A DNA stretch of 54,728 bases from Oxalobacteraceae bacterium (GTDB lineage Bacteria > Pseudomonadota > Gammaproteobacteria > Burkholderiales > Burkholderiaceae_D). The first letter of the stretch is position 1. Every line of letters starts with the position of its first letter. A program made the translations under genes and the position numbers. The stretch lies in assembly GCA_947464955.1 (NCBI GenBank), contig CANHZI010000005.1:1-54728 (forward strand). The letters run 5' to 3'. Below are positions 27,891 through 36,006 of this stretch, in pieces. A model generated the notes under the pieces. It was not told the origin of the DNA. It saw only the letters and a list, made by a program, of their open reading frames with translations, and did not search any database.

Positions 27891-28919
27891 ATGACGTTTC
27901 AAATTAGCATTACACCCAGCGGTCGCCAATTCGAATGCGAAGAGGATGAGAGTATTTTAACAGCTGCCTTGCGCCAAGGTCTCATTTTGCCATATGGCTG
28001 CAAGAACGGTGCGTGTGGCTCGTGTAAAGGCAAAGTGCTTAGTGGTGAAGTGGTACATGGCCCACACCAACAACGCGCGCTCACAGACGAAGAAGCAGCG
28101 CAAGGTGGCGCCCTCTTCTGTTGCGCCAAACCGCACAGCAATGTCACGATCGAAGCGAGAGAGCAACTGGCTGACGACGAATATCCGATCAAGAAACTGC
28201 CAACGCGCATTGCCAAATTAGAGAAACTTTCAGACGATGTCATGCTGATGACTTTGCAGCTGCCTGCAAATGAAAAACTCAACTATCGTGCCGGTCAGTA
28301 CATAGAGTTCTTGTTAAAAGACGGCAAGCGTCGTAGTTACAGCTTAGCGAATGCCCCCCATTCTGAAGAACATCTGAGCTTGCATTTACGCCATATGCCT
28401 GGCGGTTTCTTTACCGATCAAGTTTTTAGCACGATCAAAGAACGCGACATTATGCGCATTGAAGGTCCGCAAGGCAGTTTCTATTTGCGTGAGGACAGCG
28501 ATAAACCCATCATCCTGCTAGCTTCGGGTACGGGCTTTGCCCCGATCAAGGCGATCATGGAACATCTGATTCATTTGCAATCGACACGCCCCGTCAAACT
28601 TTATTGGGGAGGTCGTCGACCACAAGATTTGTATATGCAACTTCTGTGCGAAGAGTGGAGTAAAACCATTTCTCACTTCGAATACATCCCAGTGGTATCA
28701 GACGCGCTCGCCGAAGATCAATGGCAAGGACGCACAGGTTTTGTTCATCAAGCAGTGCTACAAGACCACCCTGACCTCTCTGGCTATCAAGTGTATGCAT
28801 GTGGTGCGCCGGTGGTGGTCGAGTCGGCTAAGCGTGATTTCGTGTCACAGAGTGGTCTGCCCGCAGAAGAATTTTATGCGGATTCGTTCACTTCTGAAGC
28901 GGACTTGGCGAAAAATTAA
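27891..28919 (+). CDS. 2Fe-2S ferredoxin/FNR-type reductase (CDP-6-deoxy-glucoseen reductase-like)
   Basis: This 342-residue electron-transfer protein has an N-terminal plant-type 2Fe-2S domain with PYGCKNGACGSCKGKVL and a later FCC (cluster cysteines). An FAD-binding domain follows with KRRSYSLANAPH (RxYS) and an NAD(P)-binding domain with LLASGTGFAPIKAIMEHL. The order Fd-FAD-NAD matches the AscD/DdhD-like group often annotated as CDP-6-deoxy-delta-3,4-glucoseen reductase in Burkholderiales; in this context an unspecific oxygenase or desaturase reductase is equally possible. The start is ATG 27891 with AGGA 5 bases upstream; the frame is open from 27798 but the extension overlaps the divergent SDR gene. 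Confidence 0.85.
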   Translation: MTFQISITPSGRQFECEEDESILTAALRQGLILPYGCKNGACGSCKGKVLSGEVVHGPHQQRALTDEEAAQGGALFCCAKPHSNVTIEAREQLADDEYPIKKLPTRIAKLEKLSDDVMLMTLQLPANEKLNYRAGQYIEFLLKDGKRRSYSLANAPHSEEHLSLHLRHMPGGFFTDQVFSTIKERDIMRIEGPQGSFYLREDSDKPIILLASGTGFAPIKAIMEHLIHLQSTRPVKLYWGGRRPQDLYMQLLCEEWSKTISHFEYIPVVSDALAEDQWQGRTGFVHQAVLQDHPDLSGYQVYACGAPVVVESAKRDFVSQSGLPAEEFYADSFTSEADLAKN

Positions 28920-29011
28920 TACCGCCCTGCACACTAAAGTTTTTTTCAATTTATTTGGAAATTTTTTTATTGCGGTGCGCAAAACCCACAAAAAACCGTT
29001 ACACTATGCTT

Positions 29012-29095
29012 ATGCAAAATTTTACTGACATGTCTTCCCCAAACATCGCTCGACGTCGCCGTTCGCACTCCGAGCCTGGGAAGTCCTGCGCGTAA
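29012..29095 (+). CDS. Arginine leader peptide upstream of argD
   Basis: This short frame ends ...[17 protein letters not shown] before TAA at 29093-29095. Four consecutive Arg codons (CGA CGT CGC CGT) lie at 29051-29062, just before an intrinsic terminator and the argD-argF-argG genes. In-frame ATGs are at 29006, 29012 and 29030, giving 29, 27 or 21 residues; none has a clear ribosome site. A TACACT -10-like box at 29000-29005 would put the RNA start near 29012, so leaderless translation is possible. Too short for ordinary gene finders. Likely a cis-acting sensor peptide: ribosome stalling when Arg-tRNA is scarce would favour antitermination. Confidence 0.75.
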   Translation: MQNFTDMSSPNIARRRRSHSEPGKSCA

Positions 29096-29131
29096 AGAAA
29101 GCAAGGACACATGAAAACCACAGGCTCAACC
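29048..29131 (+). promoter_or_regulatory. Arginine attenuator: alternative pairing segments 1, 2 and 3
   Basis: Segment 1, GCTCG (29048-29052, overlapping the first Arg codon), can pair with segment 2, CGAGC (29071-29075). Segment 2, GAGCCTG (29072-29078), is perfectly complementary to segment 3, CAGGCTC (29121-29127). Segment 3 contains the top of the terminator's 5' arm. A ribosome stalled on the Arg codons would block 1:2 and free segment 2 for 2:3 (antiterminator). A ribosome reaching the stop codon would mask part of segment 2 and let the terminator form. Pairings were read by eye, without folding energies. Confidence 0.75.
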
Positions 29132-29147
29132 CCTGTGGTTTTTTTTT
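29114..29147 (+). terminator. Attenuator terminator upstream of argD
   Basis: AAAACCACAGG (29114-29124) pairs perfectly with CCTGTGGTTTT (29132-29142), loop CTCAACC, followed by an uninterrupted T-run to 29147. It lies between the leader stop (29095) and the argD ribosome site (AAGGAG, 29184-29189). It is a strong intrinsic terminator inside an operon leader. Confidence 0.93.
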
Positions 29148-29196
29148 GCCTTTCACATTTTTATTAAGTTTGCCCTCATCCTCAAGGAGTCTAGAA

Positions 29197-30417
29197 ATGG
29201 AATTTAGTCAGTACAACGTCAACGCCCTGATGTACATCACACCACGTCCAGAATTGGTGTTCACAGAAGGCCGAGGCATGTGGATGACTGATCACAATGG
29301 CAAACGCTATCTCGATTACTTGCAAGGTTGGGCGGTCAATTGCTTAGGTCATTCACCGAAATGCATCGAAGACGCCATCGTCGCCCAAGCGGGGAAACTA
29401 TTGAACCCTTCCCCCGCTTTTTACAATGAGAATATGGTGAAGTTGGCCGACCTGCTCACTCAACATTCTTGTTTCGACCGCGTGTTTTTCGCCAATAGTG
29501 GCGCAGAAGCCAATGAAGGCGCAATCAAACTTGCGCGCAAATGGGGACAAAAAAATAAAAATGGTGCGTTCGAAATCATCACTTTCGATCATGGCTTCCA
29601 CGGCCGTACCTTGGCAACCATGTCCGCCTCCGGCAAACCAGGCTGGGATACGATATTCGCTCCACAAGTTACCGGTTTCCCGAAAGCAGACTTGAACGAT
29701 ATCGCTTCCGTCGAAAAACTGATCAACGACAAAACCGTGGCTGTGATGCTGGAACCAGTACAAGGCGAAGGCGGTGTTATTCCTGCGAGTCGTGAGTTTA
29801 TGCAAGCATTGCGTGCACTGACGCGACAACACAATATTCTTTTAATCGTCGATGAAGTGCAAACCGGCATGGGCCGCACTGGCGAACTCTTTGGCTATCA
29901 ATTATCGGGTATCGAGCCTGACATAATGACGCTCGGCAAAGGCATAGGCGGCGGCGTACCACTGGCGGCATTGCTGGCGAAAGAAGCGGTGTCTTGTTTC
30001 GTACCGGGTGACCAAGGCGGTACTTACAATGGTGCGCCATTAATGACGGCTGCCGGTATCGCGGTGATCAATGCGCTGACCGCACCAGGTTTCCTCGATG
30101 AAGTGAAAGCCAAGGCGGCATATTTAAGTAAAGCTTTGCTCGCGCTTTCAGACAAGTTCCAAATGGAAGGCGAACGTGGCGAAGGCTTACTACGCGCACT
30201 CAAGCTGGGTAGTGATATCGGCCCTCGCCTAGTTGAAGTGGCGCGTGACCTCGAACCTATCGGCTTATTGATTAACTCGCCACGTCCTAATTTATTACGT
30301 TTCATGCCCGCACTCAATGTCAGCTACGAAGAAATCGACACCCTGATTTCTATGTTAAGCCAAGTCATCCAACAGGTGAAAGACGAGCAAGCGGCAGCAC
30401 CAGCAGCACAATCTTAA
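29197..30417 (+). CDS. argD: Acetylornithine aminotransferase
   Basis: A 406-residue class III PLP aminotransferase that converts N-acetylglutamate semialdehyde to N-acetylornithine in arginine synthesis; many members also act in lysine synthesis. Motifs: [60 protein letters not shown] and the PLP lysine in [21 protein letters not shown] 29197 has a consensus AAGGAG 7 bases upstream; the frame is open from 29146 inside the attenuator. It is first in argD-argF-argG and preceded by the Arg leader. Its place next to argF/argG favours ArgD over other class III enzymes. Confidence 0.92.
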   Translation: MEFSQYNVNALMYITPRPELVFTEGRGMWMTDHNGKRYLDYLQGWAVNCLGHSPKCIEDAIVAQAGKLLNPSPAFYNENMVKLADLLTQHSCFDRVFFANSGAEANEGAIKLARKWGQKNKNGAFEIITFDHGFHGRTLATMSASGKPGWDTIFAPQVTGFPKADLNDIASVEKLINDKTVAVMLEPVQGEGGVIPASREFMQALRALTRQHNILLIVDEVQTGMGRTGELFGYQLSGIEPDIMTLGKGIGGGVPLAALLAKEAVSCFVPGDQGGTYNGAPLMTAAGIAVINALTAPGFLDEVKAKAAYLSKALLALSDKFQMEGERGEGLLRALKLGSDIGPRLVEVARDLEPIGLLINSPRPNLLRFMPALNVSYEEIDTLISMLSQVIQQVKDEQAAAPAAQS

Positions 30418-30466
30418 AGGCAAAACGATGAACACATTCGTAAGCCAAACATTATAAAAAACAACT

Positions 30467-31384
30467 ATGACGATCAAACACTATTTACAAGTAAGCGACT
30501 TGAGTCTAGATGAATACAACTACCTCATGCAGAGGGCGCGTATCATCAAAGACCGATTCAAGCGTTACGAACCCTACCATCCTTTGCTCGACAGAACGCT
30601 GGTCATGGTTTTCGAAAAAAATTCAACCCGTACCCGCTTGAGCTTCGAAGCCGGCATGCATCAATTGGGCGGCGCGGCGATTTATCTCAACACACGCGAT
30701 AGCCAACTGGGCCGCGGCGAGCCAGTGGAAGATGCCGGTCAAGTGATGTCACGCATGTGCGACATCATTATGATTCGTACCTTTGAACAATCGATGATAG
30801 AACGCTTCGCAGCGAACTCACGGGTACCGGTCATCAATGGTTTAACCAATCAACACCATCCTTGCCAAGTATTTGCCGATGTTTTCACTTACATCGAACA
30901 TCGTGGTTCTATCGCCGGCAAGAAAGTGGCTTGGATTGGCGATGCCAACAATATGCTGTACTCCTGGATGCAAGCGGCCAAAGTATTTGGTTTCCATTTA
31001 CACATTTCCACACCAAAAGGCTATGACATCGATCCTGCCTGCGTGACTGTCGAGGATACCTATTACACGGTGTTTGCGAATCCATCTGATGCTTGTGAGG
31101 GTGTGCACCTCGTCAATACTGACGTCTGGACCAGCATGGGTTACGAAGCTGAAAACCAAGCGCGCTTGAAAGCCTTTGATGGTTGGATCGTGGACGAAGC
31201 CAAAATGGGTCACGCTGATCCTCAAGCGTTATTCATGCACTGCTTGCCAGCGCACCGTGGCGAAGAGGTGTCCGCCGGTGTCATCGACGGCCCGCAATCT
31301 GTGGTCTGGGATGAAGCTGAGAACCGACTACATGTCCAAAAAGCCTTACTCGAATATTTAGTCATCGGCAAAGTCGACAATTAA
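30467..31384 (+). CDS. argF: Ornithine carbamoyltransferase
   Basis: This 305-residue enzyme makes citrulline from ornithine and carbamoyl phosphate. The carbamoyl-phosphate motif is [20 protein letters not shown], followed by [16 protein letters not shown] (HPCQ) and [13 protein letters not shown] (HCLP, ornithine site). Length is normal. It follows argD by 49 bases and precedes argG by 49 bases, consistent with one arginine operon under the upstream attenuator. Confidence 0.98.
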   Translation: MTIKHYLQVSDLSLDEYNYLMQRARIIKDRFKRYEPYHPLLDRTLVMVFEKNSTRTRLSFEAGMHQLGGAAIYLNTRDSQLGRGEPVEDAGQVMSRMCDIIMIRTFEQSMIERFAANSRVPVINGLTNQHHPCQVFADVFTYIEHRGSIAGKKVAWIGDANNMLYSWMQAAKVFGFHLHISTPKGYDIDPACVTVEDTYYTVFANPSDACEGVHLVNTDVWTSMGYEAENQARLKAFDGWIVDEAKMGHADPQALFMHCLPAHRGEEVSAGVIDGPQSVVWDEAENRLHVQKALLEYLVIGKVDN

Positions 31385-31433
31385 ATTCAGAAAAACACAT
31401 TTCCACTTACTTTTCAAATACAGAAAGCACACT

Positions 31434-32663
31434 ATGAGCGACGTAAAAAAAGTAGTTTTAGCCTATTCCGGTGGTCTCGATACTTCCGTCATTTTGAAGT
31501 GGTTACAAGATAACTATCAATGCGAAATCGTGACGTTCACCGCTGACCTCGGTCAAGGCGAAGAGCTCGAACCCGCACGTGCAAAAGCAATCAAATTTGG
31601 CATCAAACCAGAGAATATTTTCATCGATGACTTGCGTGAAGAATTTGTGCGCGACTTCGTCTTTCCTATGTTTCGCGCTAATACCGTATACGAAGGTGAA
31701 TACCTGCTCGGCACGTCAATCGCGCGCCCACTGATTGCAAAACGATTGATTGAAATCGCCAAACTAACTGGCGCTGATACGATTTCACACGGTGCTACGG
31801 GCAAAGGCAATGACCAAGTTCGTTTTGAATTGGGTGCCTATGCATTGATGCCGAATGTCAAAGTCATCGCACCATGGCGTGAATGGGATTTACTCTCTCG
31901 TGAAAAATTACTGAAGTATGCAGAAGATGCCGGTATTGCAATCGATATGAAACACAAAAATGGTGGCGCACCGTACTCGATGGATGCCAACCTCTTGCAT
32001 ATCAGTTTTGAAGGCCGTCATTTGGAAAACCCAAGTGCGGAAGCCGAAGAATCGATGTGGCGCTGGACAGTCAGCCCAGAAGCTGCACCAGATACGCCTG
32101 AGTATTTGGATATCGAATACGAAAAAGGCGATATCGTGGCATTGAACGGTGTACGCATGTCTCCTGCCGCTGTATTAACTGAACTCAATCGTTTAGGTGG
32201 TAAGCACGGCATTGGTCGTTTGGATTTGGTCGAAAACCGCTACGTCGGCATGAAGTCCCGCGGCTGCTACGAAACACCTGGCGGCACTATTATGCTCCGT
32301 GCGCACCGCGCAATTGAATCGATTACTTTGGATCGCGAAGTCGCACATTTGAAGGACGATTTGATGCCGCGTTACGCTAGCTTAATCTATAACGGCTACT
32401 GGTGGGCACCAGAACGCGTGGCACTGCAAACCTTGATCGACCACACGCAACAAACGGTCAATGGTTGGGTACGTGTCAAGCTTTACAAAGGCAACGTTAT
32501 CACGGTCTCGCGTGACTCCAAAACTGACTCTTTGTTTGACATGAACATCGCTACCTTTGACGAAGATGGTGGTGCTTACAACCAAGCCGATGCAGGTGGC
32601 TTCATCAAATTAAATGCCCTGCGTATGCGCATTGCGGCGAACGCGAAAATCAAACGTTCCTAA
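31434..32663 (+). CDS. argG: Argininosuccinate synthase
   Basis: This 409-residue enzyme joins citrulline and aspartate with ATP hydrolysis to AMP. It begins [20 protein letters not shown], whose SGGLDTS is the PP-loop, and contains [18 protein letters not shown] and [14 protein letters not shown]. Length suits the short bacterial form. It is the last arginine gene here; argH is not in the window. An intrinsic terminator follows. Confidence 0.98.
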   Translation: MSDVKKVVLAYSGGLDTSVILKWLQDNYQCEIVTFTADLGQGEELEPARAKAIKFGIKPENIFIDDLREEFVRDFVFPMFRANTVYEGEYLLGTSIARPLIAKRLIEIAKLTGADTISHGATGKGNDQVRFELGAYALMPNVKVIAPWREWDLLSREKLLKYAEDAGIAIDMKHKNGGAPYSMDANLLHISFEGRHLENPSAEAEESMWRWTVSPEAAPDTPEYLDIEYEKGDIVALNGVRMSPAAVLTELNRLGGKHGIGRLDLVENRYVGMKSRGCYETPGGTIMLRAHRAIESITLDREVAHLKDDLMPRYASLIYNGYWWAPERVALQTLIDHTQQTVNGWVRVKLYKGNVITVSRDSKTDSLFDMNIATFDEDGGAYNQADAGGFIKLNALRMRIAANAKIKRS

Positions 32664-32684
32664 GCACTTCATGCAATAAAAAAT

Positions 32685-32720
32685 ATAGCCAGATGAATCA
32701 TACTTCTCTGGCTATTTTTT
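32685..32720 (+). terminator. Terminator of the argDFG operon
   Basis: ATAGCCAGA (32685-32693) pairs with TCTGGCTAT (32707-32715), followed by T to 32720. It lies 22 bases beyond the argG stop and upstream of ppnP. Confidence 0.9.
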
Positions 32721-32757
32721 AGACTCAACTACAACTACAACCACATCTAATCGAGCT

Positions 32758-33072
32758 ATGAGCACACAATTTGATCAAGTCAGTGTCGTCAAAAAGGCGA
32801 ACATCTACTTTGACGGCAAGTGTATTTCGCACACCGTTTTATTTGCCGATGGCAGCAAAAAGACTATCGGTGTCATTTTTCCTTCTTCGCTCACGTTTAA
32901 TACTGCTGCAGCGGAAATCATGGAAATCAACGCAGGCAGATGTCGTATCACGCTTGCTGGCGAAAATGAAGCAAAAACCTACTCTGCCGGAGAACAATTT
33001 TCAGTGCCGGCAAACTCGAGTTTTCAGATAGAGACGATTGAGACACTCGACTATGTTTGCCATTTCGTTTAA
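32758..33072 (+). CDS. ppnP: Pyrimidine/purine nucleoside phosphorylase PpnP
   Basis: A 104-residue single-domain cupin of the PpnP (YaiE, DUF1255) family, which phosphorolyses several nucleosides to free bases. Family features are [46 protein letters not shown] and [11 protein letters not shown]. Length is typical. It follows the arg terminator, so it probably has its own promoter. Confidence 0.92.
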   Translation: MSTQFDQVSVVKKANIYFDGKCISHTVLFADGSKKTIGVIFPSSLTFNTAAAEIMEINAGRCRITLAGENEAKTYSAGEQFSVPANSSFQIETIETLDYVCHFV

Positions 33073-33271
33073 GGTCCAATAAGGATTGGGCAGATACGTC
33101 TGCCCGTTCGAGCTTCTTTAACGCCGCTTATCATTGCCAATCACCGCTTGGCACCTTTTCTCCCGAACCTCACCGCCTTTCTCCAGAATACGTCCATCAG
33201 ATACCAAGAAAATTATTCATTGGTCCGGCTATTCATCAATCGACGCGAGGTTCATTATGTCCCCAATTTAA

Positions 33272-33493
33272 TTGGCAACATGCTATTTAAAAAAATCGAT
33301 GAATAGTGTTGAAGAGAGACTGCCGACGGGCATGTTCTTCCGCGCAAATCGGCAGCATTTGATCAATCTCCAATCGGTACGTGCCATCGAAGAGTCTATG
33401 CAGCAAGGATATATCGTGACACTGAACACTGCAGCGAAACTGGAAATTTCAAGGCGCAATGCGCAAGCACTGAAGGACGTACTGAGCATTTGA
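33272..33493 (+). pseudogene. Truncated LytTR DNA-binding domain (response-regulator remnant)
   Basis: The frame encodes KKSMNSVEERLP, MFFRANRQHLINL, GYIVTLNTAAKLEISRR and a final ALKDVLSI, the C-terminal two-thirds of a LytTR domain. The start of the domain and any receiver domain are missing: a stop codon lies just upstream in frame, and the 33073-33270 region reads as no recognisable protein in other frames. It is most simply a remnant of a LytTR response regulator. The whole 33073-33542 interval otherwise contains no gene that I can support. Confidence 0.7.
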
Positions 33494-33542
33494 TGCCAAA
33501 CTGCCTCAAGCTGAATCGGTCAAAAAACGGCAACTAAAGTAG

Positions 33543-35210
33543 TCAAGTTAGAACCCGTGCGAGTGCCTGAGGCCTCGGCGTTTTTATGCCATGAACCAAT
33601 CGGGGGGAGCGCTTTGTTTCTTTGTCATTTTTTGCCATCAATGAAGATGGCACTAATTTAAAATTGTGTACCAAATCACTCAAATTTGATGCCTGATTTT
33701 CGAGTGCCTCGGCAGCTGCAGCGGCCTCTTCAACTAAGGCCGCGTTTTGTTGGGTCACCTGATCCATCTGTATAACAGCGACATTGATTTGATCGATCCC
33801 GGTCGTTTGTTCGTGACTCGCATTGGCTATTTCATTGATCACGCCAGAGACGCGACGAATACTATCGACCACCTCATGCATTGCCACCCCTGCTTGATCA
33901 ACGATTCTAGTGCCATTACCAACCTGCTCTACAGAATTAGCAATGAGCACTTTGATCTCCTTGGCAGCGGCTGCACTGCGCTGAGCCAGGCTTCGAACCT
34001 CGCTCGCCACGACGGCGAAGCCACGACCCTGCTCTCCAGCACGAGCGGCTTCTACTGCAGCGTTTAAAGCCAAAATATTGGTTTGAAAAGCGATGCCGTC
34101 AATCACGGAGATAATCTCAACGATTTGCTTCGATGCTTCATTGATACCCTCCATCGTCATTACCGCACGATTAACCATATCACCGCCATTTACCGCGACT
34201 GCCGATGCTTGCTTGGCCAACGTATCAGCCTCGCGTGCATTCTCGGCGTTATGTTTTACTGCAGATGTGAGCTCTTCTACGGATGCCGCTGTTTCCTCCA
34301 AGGAGGCAGCTTGCTCCTCGGTCCTTGAAGATAGATCGAGATTGCCATGGGCGATTTCGCGCGAGGCGGATGCAATTGTCTCAGCGCTCAGATTTACGGC
34401 GACCACCAAATGACTCAACTTGTCACGCATGTCACGAAGAGCAAATATCAAACTACTTTGATCTTTTGCTTGCACCTCCACATCCACGCACAGATTACCC
34501 TTCGCAATTTGGTCGGCAACAGCAATCGCGTAGTTCGGCTCGCAGCCAAGCTGTCGAGTGAGCGAGCGACTAATGGCGAACGCTAAAAAAGACGACAAAG
34601 AAAGCACACCGATTGATAAGAAGATAAGTTCATTGCGGGCTTCGGCAAAATACTCTTCGGCTAACCTTGCAGCCGCGATATTTTTTCCGCGTTGGAGAAG
34701 GATGAATTCGTGGATACCATCCTGCCATTTAGTGACAGCAGGATTAACTTGCTCCATCAAGAGGCGGACTGCGGACGTTCTATCACTTTTTTCTAGCAAG
34801 AGAAAGTCATCATTGAGTTTTCTTGCAGCGACCTTTTCTATATCAATTTCACGCACAAACTCTTGACCGCGTTTATCTAAAGGCATCTTTTGCAATCGCT
34901 CAAAGGCATCGTCATAGTGCTGTCTTGCTTCAGCGATCTTGATTTTCTGTGCGTCCACCAGCTCACGATTTGTACCCTCACCATCCAAAAGCGCTATCGT
35001 TCTAACAACGCGCGAAGTGATATGAACAGCATTCGACATGTCTTCCAGCAGCGCCATCTTCTTTACATTGATGTCGACGATTTGATGCATGGCATCATTT
35101 TCTCGCATCATGCCGACCAGCCCAACTGCAGAGATCGCCATCACGAAGATCAAAATCGAACCAAAGCCCACTATCATGCGATTGCGCACTTTCATATTCG
35201 CCAGTTTCAT
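33543..35210 (-). CDS. Methyl-accepting chemotaxis protein
   Basis: This 555-residue chemoreceptor has a first membrane helix at about residues 10-32, a periplasmic four-helix-bundle ligand domain (4HB type, about 33-190), a second helix near 192-212, HAMP, and a cytoplasmic signalling domain. The invariant hairpin tip is intact: [20 protein letters not shown] followed by [17 protein letters not shown]. Glutamate/glutamine methylation helices flank it (for example [20 protein letters not shown]). No CheR-tethering pentapeptide is visible at the C-terminus. The ligand is unknown, and no che genes lie nearby. Confidence 0.95.
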   Translation of the reverse strand: MKLANMKVRNRMIVGFGSILIFVMAISAVGLVGMMRENDAMHQIVDINVKKMALLEDMSNAVHITSRVVRTIALLDGEGTNRELVDAQKIKIAEARQHYDDAFERLQKMPLDKRGQEFVREIDIEKVAARKLNDDFLLLEKSDRTSAVRLLMEQVNPAVTKWQDGIHEFILLQRGKNIAAARLAEEYFAEARNELIFLSIGVLSLSSFLAFAISRSLTRQLGCEPNYAIAVADQIAKGNLCVDVEVQAKDQSSLIFALRDMRDKLSHLVVAVNLSAETIASASREIAHGNLDLSSRTEEQAASLEETAASVEELTSAVKHNAENAREADTLAKQASAVAVNGGDMVNRAVMTMEGINEASKQIVEIISVIDGIAFQTNILALNAAVEAARAGEQGRGFAVVASEVRSLAQRSAAAAKEIKVLIANSVEQVGNGTRIVDQAGVAMHEVVDSIRRVSGVINEIANASHEQTTGIDQINVAVIQMDQVTQQNAALVEEAAAAAEALENQASNLSDLVHNFKLVPSSLMAKNDKETKRSPRLVHGIKTPRPQALARVLT

Positions 35211-35367
35211 GATCTTCTCCGCTTAACATCGAAAAATTTATAATTATGGATGTTTGCAGTCTAGGTGGAAGTTCTGATAAGCGATATGAGAAGTCACAGT
35301 GTTTAACTATTAGAACCGAGTCATCCGCTTTGATGACCAGATGTCCCGAATTCAAATACACCAAGCT

Positions 35368-36006
35368 CTATACACGCAGTCTTGCTTGGGCGAGTATATA
35401 GCGACTATCGATATCCATGAACTCAACAATCATTTTATGGAGATGGCATGGATCATGTTGAGTCCACTCTATAATTGGAAGCCCAAGACACTTCAAGCTC
35501 GCTTCGCGTTTGGCCCATTCAATACCAAAGTTAAAACAAAACTCATGCTCTTTAGAATTGGCTAAAGAAGTGGCGATATCTGGAGATAAAAATAATTTCG
35601 CCGTTGGAAGTAAATCTTCACTCTCTTTGATTTCATTCAGATCGATGAGGTCGACACCTATCTTGTAATCTAGTGATAGCGCTACGCAGGAAACCAGCGC
35701 AGCGTGTGAAATCGAAACGTGAATTTGCCGGCCATTCAATAATATCGTTGGCACCACGCCACGCTGATTATCGATACTAAGCTTCACCGCACTAGTCTCA
35801 GCGTATGACATGAGAAACTGACGCAGTAATTCGCGAATGTGTTCCCTCTTGTTTGAGCGATTAAGTGCGGGCGCATTAAAACAATAAATGAGAACGTGAC
35901 GCCTTTGACGAAAAGCCGCCAAAGCTTGATTCACTCGTGACGGCAATTCAAAAGCGACTAAACTCATAGAGAAACTAGCTTTAGCTAACAGAAGCTGGGC
36001 ATCCAC
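35368..36006 (-). CDS. 4'-phosphopantetheinyl transferase (Sfp type)
   Basis: A 212-residue enzyme expected to attach phosphopantetheine to the carrier serine of the adjacent NRPS. Motifs are IHVSISHAALVSCVALS (SxSH-like), KIGVDLIDLNE (the Mg-binding GVD motif) and EWAKREASLKCLG (W..KE...K). Two departures from the norm are seen: the KE pair is RE, and the residue two after the GVD aspartate is Ile, not Glu. The frame opens at a GTG (36006), overlapping the NRPS end by 26 bases; an in-frame ATG at 35967 lies just after the NRPS stop. Overlap implies co-transcription and coupling. Confidence 0.82.
   Translation of the reverse strand: MDAQLLLAKASFSMSLVAFELPSRVNQALAAFRQRRHVLIYCFNAPALNRSNKREHIRELLRQFLMSYAETSAVKLSIDNQRGVVPTILLNGRQIHVSISHAALVSCVALSLDYKIGVDLIDLNEIKESEDLLPTAKLFLSPDIATSLANSKEHEFCFNFGIEWAKREASLKCLGLPIIEWTQHDPCHLHKMIVEFMDIDSRYILAQARLRV

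Noticed and set aside
28741-29028. Frame spanning the end of the reductase gene and the arg leader region
   Set aside because: Different frame from both, with no ribosome site or recognisable motif; it merely overlaps the leader.
33057-33290. 77-codon frame after ppnP as the missing N-terminus of the LytTR protein
   Set aside because: The translation shows no receiver or LytTR features and is in another frame, so it cannot be shown to be part of the gene.
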